A stretch of DNA of 64,000 nucleotides from Nocardia africana NBRC 100379 (GTDB lineage: Bacteria; Actinomycetota; Actinomycetes; Mycobacteriales; Mycobacteriaceae), in contig NZ_BDAV01000007.1 of NCBI RefSeq assembly GCF_001612635.1, positions 310,001 through 374,000 of the forward strand. The letters run 5' to 3'. The notes under the pieces were generated by a model. It was not told where the DNA came from. It worked only from the letters and a program-made list of their open reading frames with translations, and searched no databases. The position numbers and the translations under genes were made by a program. Shown here piece by piece: positions 60,069 through 64,000 of this stretch (positions are counted from its first letter, which is position 1; the number at the start of each line of letters is the position of its first letter).

Positions 60069-61385
60069 ATGGGGCGGTACGCGCGGGTTGCGCGACTCGG
60101 TGAGGTGGCCGAACTCGCGGGGCCCGTGGTTCTGACTTCCGCGACGACGCTGGTGCTGGGCGTGAGCGATACCGCGCTGCTGGGTCACCATTCGATCGAA
60201 GCGCTCGCCGTCGCCGCGTCGGTGCTGCCGATATGGATTCTCTGTACCGCGGTGGTGGTGCCGTGGGGATCGGCGGCACAGATCCTCGTCGCCCGCCGGC
60301 ACGGCGCCGGTGACACCGATGGGATCCGGGTCTTGGCGTCGACCGGGCTTTCCGGCGCCGCCGCGGTCGGCGTGACAGTGGCGATAACCGCGGCGGCGGC
60401 CGCGCCGGTAATCGTGGCGGTGACCACCCCGGCGGGCCTGGATCGCCGGGCGGCGACGGTCATGTTGTGGATTCTGTTGTGCGGGTTGCCGTTCACAGCG
60501 GTCACGGCTCATGTGCGGGGTGTGCTCGCCGGAATCGGTGATACGAGGAGCGGTGCCCGGGTCGCGGTGGCGGTGGCCGTGCTGAATGTGGTGCTGTCGT
60601 CGATCCTGATCTTCGGCGCGGGCTGGGGACCGGCGGGTTCCGCGATCGGTTCCACCGTCGCCGTCGCGGCGGGCGCAGTCGCTCTCATTCCACGCGTTCG
60701 CCGGGCCACCGGGCTCGAGGCCGTCCGGGCCCGGGCGGATCGCACGGTCTGGCACGCGGTGACCGCGCTCGCCGTGCCGGATGTCGTATTCGGAGTGATC
60801 AGCTACGGGAGCGACGCCGTGATTGCGGCAGTGGTGGCCGAAGCGGGGACGGTGAGCCTGGCCGCGCACCGGGTGATGAGCCTGGCGGTGTCGATGGTGT
60901 GGATGCTCGTGTTCGGAATCGGTGTGGCGACAGCGGTTTTGGCGGGCCAGTCCCTGGGCGCCGGGGACGATCGCGGGCGCCGCGCCGTCGTGCGGGCCGG
61001 CGCGGTGCTGATGGTCGGCGCCTCGGGTGCGGTCGCGTTGCTGCTCGCCGCACTGTCGCCGATGTTGTTTCGCCTCGTCACCGGCGACGCCGCGGTGAGC
61101 GCGACCGGTCGCGGGGTGGTGTGGTCGTTGCCGGTACTGGCGCCGATCATGTCGATCGGCATGGTGTACGCCGCCCAGTTGCGCGCCGCCGGGAACACGA
61201 AAGCGGTGATGTCCGCGTCCGTGTTCTCGGTCGTCTGCGTCACCCTGCCCGCCGTGTGGATATCGTCCGCGGTGCTGCACTGGGGGCTCACGGGTGTCTA
61301 CCTCGGGATCGTGGCCGGCTGGATCGCTCGCGCCGCGGCCACACGCCGGCGATGGCGCGCACGCGCCGGCACTACCCCAGCTTGA
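60069..61385 (+). CDS. MATE-family efflux transporter
   Basis: 438-residue MATE-type (DinF-like) exporter with twelve predicted helices. It starts with EVAELAGPVVLTSATTLVLGVSDTALLGHHSIEALAVAASV, has PFTAVTAHVRGVLAGIGDTR in the middle, and repeats the pattern in the second half (LVFGIGVATAVLAGQSLGAGDD; AAQLRAAGNTKAVMSAS). It would export drugs or cationic compounds with H+ or Na+. Overlaps the 3' end of the convergent secreted protein gene by 14 bp. Confidence 0.88.
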   Translation: MGRYARVARLGEVAELAGPVVLTSATTLVLGVSDTALLGHHSIEALAVAASVLPIWILCTAVVVPWGSAAQILVARRHGAGDTDGIRVLASTGLSGAAAVGVTVAITAAAAAPVIVAVTTPAGLDRRAATVMLWILLCGLPFTAVTAHVRGVLAGIGDTRSGARVAVAVAVLNVVLSSILIFGAGWGPAGSAIGSTVAVAAGAVALIPRVRRATGLEAVRARADRTVWHAVTALAVPDVVFGVISYGSDAVIAAVVAEAGTVSLAAHRVMSLAVSMVWMLVFGIGVATAVLAGQSLGAGDDRGRRAVVRAGAVLMVGASGAVALLLAALSPMLFRLVTGDAAVSATGRGVVWSLPVLAPIMSIGMVYAAQLRAAGNTKAVMSASVFSVVCVTLPAVWISSAVLHWGLTGVYLGIVAGWIARAAATRRRWRARAGTTPA

Positions 61386-61782
61386 AGACATTGGCCTTTC
61401 CGGAGACAACGGTGTCCTGCGGATCCACCAATGCCACCCGGACCTGCACCGTCTGGCCTTGCTGCAACTGCGCGGGTGATCCGTCGGGCCCGGTCAGCAC
61501 GACGACGGTGCTCTGCGCCTGCCCGTCGCACGTGACCTGCGGCTGCGTGCCCATCGCGGACGGTGCGTCGGCTTGGGGCTCGCCCACCATGACCTTGACG
61601 GCGGACGCGCCGGAGTTGGCATCACAGGTGTAGTCGACCGCGACATTCGCCGGTCCCACCCCTTTGATGTCGATGGTGTTGGCGGCGAGCGCTGGAGCGG
61701 CCGTCGATACAGCGGCCAGCCCCATGGCTGCCAGGGCGGTGACGAAAAGAGCTGAGCTTCGGTAGTTCCGGCCGGTCATCAT
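61372..61782 (-). CDS. Small secreted protein (136 aa)
   Basis: 136-residue exported protein with a signal peptide (residues 1-33, hydrophobic ALFVTALAAMGLAAVST, cleavage after APALA) and a mature part of about 100 residues, probably beta-sandwich, with two Cys (DYTCDANSG and QVTCDGQ) likely to form a disulfide. GGAGGA upstream sets the start at ATG 61782. Acidic and Gln/Val-rich; no family known to me, although similar small secreted proteins are common in Nocardia. The shared 17-bp element lies 56 bp upstream. Confidence 0.8.
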   Translation of the reverse strand: MMTGRNYRSSALFVTALAAMGLAAVSTAAPALAANTIDIKGVGPANVAVDYTCDANSGASAVKVMVGEPQADAPSAMGTQPQVTCDGQAQSTVVVLTGPDGSPAQLQQGQTVQVRVALVDPQDTVVSGKANVFKLG

Positions 61783-62058
61783 CGATCTCGTCCTCCTGGC
61801 TTGTCGTACGAACGGTGATACCGCATCGTTGGAACGCCGGTGTACGGACCTCTCGCGGGTCAGCGGACGCGATTGCACTCCACACGCACCCGCCGACACC
61901 AGTGTCGAGCCGTGGTGGGGATACCCGGGAGCACAGGTTCAAACTCTCGGCCCGATCGTTGCGACGCACCCAATCCACGGCGCCGCCGAAACGGTGCGCT
62001 CGCGGGCATCTTCCCGGCGACTCGACAGCCCGCCGTCGGCATACGCATGCAGGGATGG
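61783..62058. other. Non-coding stretch upstream of the secreted protein gene
   Basis: About 275 bp with no supported gene, between the secreted protein start and an SGNH-like relic. It contains copy 2 of the 17-bp element (61838-61854). Otherwise nothing was recognised; small + strand frames here are Arg/Thr-rich shadows. Confidence 0.4.
61838..61854 (-). promoter_or_regulatory. Shared 17-bp element, copy 2
   Basis: CGGTGTACGGACCTCTC, 56 bp upstream of the secreted protein start, matching copy 1 at 59937-59953 at 15 of 17 positions. Confidence 0.4.
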
Positions 62059-62218
62059 TCATCGCCATACGCCGCTGAACGATGTGAGGTCGACCGCGTC
62101 GGCCATGGCTCGGTAGCCGACGGCGTTGGGATGAAGGTGGTCGTGGCCGAAGACGCGAGGTGCCAGAGTGTTCGGTACACCCGGCGTTGCCGCTCGGCCC
62201 CACGGCCGGGCGCAGTCC
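62059..62218 (-). pseudogene. Relic of an SGNH/GDSL hydrolase C-terminus
   Basis: The minus strand from about 62170 to the TGA at 62059-62061 encodes LAPRVFGHDHLHPNAVGYRA and a MADAVDL continuation, an excellent match to SGNH hydrolase block V (D-x-x-H-P-N). The frame stays open to the LLM gene stop but has no start or upstream blocks I-III, so only the C-terminal tail of a lost hydrolase gene remains. The preceding codons up to 62218 are not recognisable. Confidence 0.55.
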
Positions 62219-63241
62219 CTAGTCGAGCGCGGGTTTCCACCCCAGCTGCGGGGCGATCAGCTCCACCGTGTCGTGCAGGATCTGTTCGTAGTCCGCGCGA
62301 TGGAACTCGTAGGGCAGTTCCAGCCGTAATTCGCTGGTCTGCGCGAGAACCGGGTCGGCACGCAGCTGTTCGAGGATCTGCTCGGCGGTCCCGACGACAT
62401 CCGGGGCGAACAACACCCGCCGCTCGCCCTGTGGGCCGAGCGTGCGTTCGTGTCGGCTCGCGGCGTAGGCCCGGTACCGCTCCCGGGTCGCGCGGTCGGC
62501 GCTGTCGAACGGGACGATCACCCGGCCGATCGCGACGCGCGCCGATCGCGCCGGATCGATCCGCTCGCGGTAGTCGCCGATCAACCCCAGCTGCGCGGTC
62601 GTGAAATCGTCACTGCGATCGCCGAATACGATATTTCCGCTCAGCAGATTCAGTCCGTTCTCCGCCGCCCAGCGCACCGAGCGAGTGCTGCCACCGCCGT
62701 ACCAAACTCGATCGGCCAGACCGGGGCTGTGCGGCTGCAGCCGCGGGCGCTGAGTATTGCCCGGCGAGTGGATGACGGTGTCGGCATCGCCGAGGTAGTG
62801 GCCGCGCAAATTCTCGATCAGCCGGGCCACCCGGCCGTAGGACAGATCGAAGCTGCGCCAGTCACCATCGAAGACCAGATCGCCGATCAGCTCGGCATGC
62901 GGCGGTGTCCCCGCGCTGAACCCCGGCTGCAAGCGGCCCCGGGACAACACATCGGCCAGCGACAAGTCCTCGGCCAGCCGGAACGGGCTCTCGTAACCGA
63001 TCGGAATCACCGCCGCGCCCAACTCGACCCGGCTGGTGCGCTGGGCGGCAGCGGCCAAAAAGACTGCCGCCGAACCGACCCCGTGCTCGAGATGACGCTG
63101 CCGGACCCATGCGCCGTCGAATCCGAGGCGCTCGCCGTATCCGAACAGTTGCAGCGTGTCCTCGAGACCGGTGTACGGATCGTCGTCGAGGTAGTTGCCG
63201 GGGGTCAGAAACGCCAGCGAACGTATCTGCGGAGAGCTCAT
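62219..63241 (-). CDS. LLM-class flavin-dependent oxidoreductase
   Basis: 340-residue luciferase-like monooxygenase. Typical segments: GYGERLGFDGAWVRQRHLEHGVGSAAVFLAAAAQRTSRVELGAAVIPIGYESPFRLAEDLSLADVLSRGRLQPGFSAG (residues 34-112) and RVWYGGGSTRSVRWAAENGLNLLSGN. It uses reduced flavin (FMN or F420). The ATG at 63241 overlaps the stop of the DUF1684 gene (ATGA), so the two form an operon. The substrate is unknown. Confidence 0.9.
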   Translation of the reverse strand: MSSPQIRSLAFLTPGNYLDDDPYTGLEDTLQLFGYGERLGFDGAWVRQRHLEHGVGSAAVFLAAAAQRTSRVELGAAVIPIGYESPFRLAEDLSLADVLSRGRLQPGFSAGTPPHAELIGDLVFDGDWRSFDLSYGRVARLIENLRGHYLGDADTVIHSPGNTQRPRLQPHSPGLADRVWYGGGSTRSVRWAAENGLNLLSGNIVFGDRSDDFTTAQLGLIGDYRERIDPARSARVAIGRVIVPFDSADRATRERYRAYAASRHERTLGPQGERRVLFAPDVVGTAEQILEQLRADPVLAQTSELRLELPYEFHRADYEQILHDTVELIAPQLGWKPALD

Positions 63242-64000
63242 CCTCGGCGCTCGTAGGGGATCTTCTCCCCGGCCTCGATCGCGATCGGCAGCCGGTTCTC
63301 CGCCGGGGGCAGCGGGCAGGTCGCCAGATCGGTGTACGCGCACGGCAGATTCACCGCACGGTTGAAGTCGAGCACCACCGTTGCGTCGGCGTCCGGCGCA
63401 GGCACCTGCAGGACTCGATTCGCCGCGTAGGTGGTCACTCCGGAGGTCGCGTCGGTGAACAACACCGACAGGTCACCGGGGTTCCTGCCGGGAAAAGCGG
63501 TCAGGCGCAACGACTTACCGTCGATCTCGAATTCGATCTGCCCCGGCGCGTCGTAGACGTGCTCGAGCCCTTCCACGGCGGCACCGACCGTCGTCGGACG
63601 CGGTTCGTCGAAGGCCACGTAGCGTCCGCTCACCACCCACTCGGGGTCCGGTACGAATGCCGGGGTGCCGCGAAAGGCGGTGCGCAGCGGGTTGTCCGGG
63701 TGCCGTGGGCGCACGATGTCGTGGCCACCTCGCTTGGCGACCTCGATCACCGCGTCGCCCCACACCGCGTTCACACCACCGCGTTCGGGCAGGACGCCGA
63801 ACCCGTGGCGGCCGTGCACCGGCGCGCCGTCGACGACCAGCTCCTCGCCCTCGTCGAGCACGACCACCACGCCGTCGGCTCCGGTCGACCAGGCGCCGGG
63901 CGCATCGTCGAAGCGCTGCGGGGTCTCGGTGAGCCAGTGCAGGCTCGTGATGGCGAGGAACCCGTGCCGGTCGGACAGCTGCGCCTCCTGCCGCCGATGC
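63238..64000 (-). CDS. DUF1684 family protein (5' end outside window)
   Basis: The frame is open to the right edge, so the N-terminus is missing; about 254 residues are visible. The DUF1684 pattern is present: GFLAITSLHWL, VWGDAVIEVAKRGGHDIVRPRHPDNPLRTAFRGTPAFVPDPEWVVSGRYVAFDEP, then LFTDATSGVTTYAANRVLQVPAP and LDFNRAVNLPCAYTDLATCPLPPAENRLPIAIEAGEK at the C-terminus, where the last block is the most conserved. Cytosolic, function unknown. It is upstream of, and coupled to, the LLM monooxygenase. Confidence 0.85.
   Translation of the reverse strand, partial: HRRQEAQLSDRHGFLAITSLHWLTETPQRFDDAPGAWSTGADGVVVVLDEGEELVVDGAPVHGRHGFGVLPERGGVNAVWGDAVIEVAKRGGHDIVRPRHPDNPLRTAFRGTPAFVPDPEWVVSGRYVAFDEPRPTTVGAAVEGLEHVYDAPGQIEFEIDGKSLRLTAFPGRNPGDLSVLFTDATSGVTTYAANRVLQVPAPDADATVVLDFNRAVNLPCAYTDLATCPLPPAENRLPIAIEAGEKIPYERRG

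Noticed and set aside
1..64000. tRNA, rRNA, CRISPR array, IS element or prophage
   Set aside because: No cloverleaf with CCA-type ends, no regularly spaced repeats, and no transposase, integrase or phage motif were recognised on either strand.

Overview
This is a 64 kb piece of a high-GC actinobacterial chromosome. The best match is Nocardia or a close mycolic-acid-producing relative. The reasons are a PknK-type kinase/AAA/TPR regulator, a prpD-prpB-prpC methylcitrate operon, a FadD17-like acyl-CoA ligase, a Sap/GAP-family membrane protein, FadB2-like and PlsC lipid enzymes, many GTG starts, and many genes with a TANNNT box 6-7 nt before the ATG (leaderless-type promoters). No tRNA, rRNA, IS element, phage gene or CRISPR array was recognised. 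The window is ordinary chromosome with a dense mix of metabolic, regulatory and envelope genes.

Layout. 0-4 kb: 3' part of a CbtA cobalt permease with a coupled histidine phosphatase, a DUF488 protein, a PlsC acyltransferase behind a palindromic operator, and a TauD-type dioxygenase. 3.7-7.4 kb: a four-gene OpuB/ProX-type compatible-solute ABC importer joined by ATGA overlaps. 7.4-17.4 kb: aconitase, a double VOC protein, pknK, a DUF72 protein and an acyl-CoA thioesterase diverging around a palindrome, and a lipase-maturation-factor-like membrane protein. 17.4-21 kb: prpDBC for propionyl-CoA catabolism. 21-25.4 kb: a CinA-type amidohydrolase, a 53-aa protein, CsbD, and a Tat-exported amidohydrolase divergent from an MFS transporter whose 5' end looks frameshifted. 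25.4-28.9 kb: TetR plus alpha/beta hydrolase, ArsR divergent from ArsI, and an XRE regulator divergent from an SDR.

29.9-36.4 kb: a TIGR00027-type methyltransferase, a GT39 glycosyltransferase, small membrane proteins, and a DJ-1/PfpI protein divergent from a GlxA-type AraC regulator. 36.4-42 kb: FAD/Rieske oxidoreductase, alkylsulfatase, and small membrane proteins (LapA-like, GAP, DUF4203), with recurring TCACCCG-N3-CGGGTGA palindromes. 42-49.2 kb: FadD17-like ligase, SnoaL-like protein, PucR regulator, EEP phosphodiesterase, Nudix, and FadB2. 49.5-51.8 kb: an ECF42-type sigma cassette (RibD/DHFR-like, DGPF protein, sigma factor). 52-55.3 kb: secreted GH1, HSL-type esterase, Mug. 55.3-59.9 kb: a VWA-metallopeptidase-like/MoxR AAA+/unknown-protein cassette followed by GtrA. 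60-64 kb: MATE exporter, small secreted protein, an SGNH hydrolase relic, an LLM flavin monooxygenase, and a DUF1684 protein running off the edge.

The least understood multi-gene unit is the MoxR/VWA cassette at 55.3-59.2 kb. The most informative regulatory sequences are palindromes with no known regulator nearby, and the paired ArsR boxes of a two-gene organoarsenical system. All family calls rest on motifs and remembered family sequences; no database search was run.
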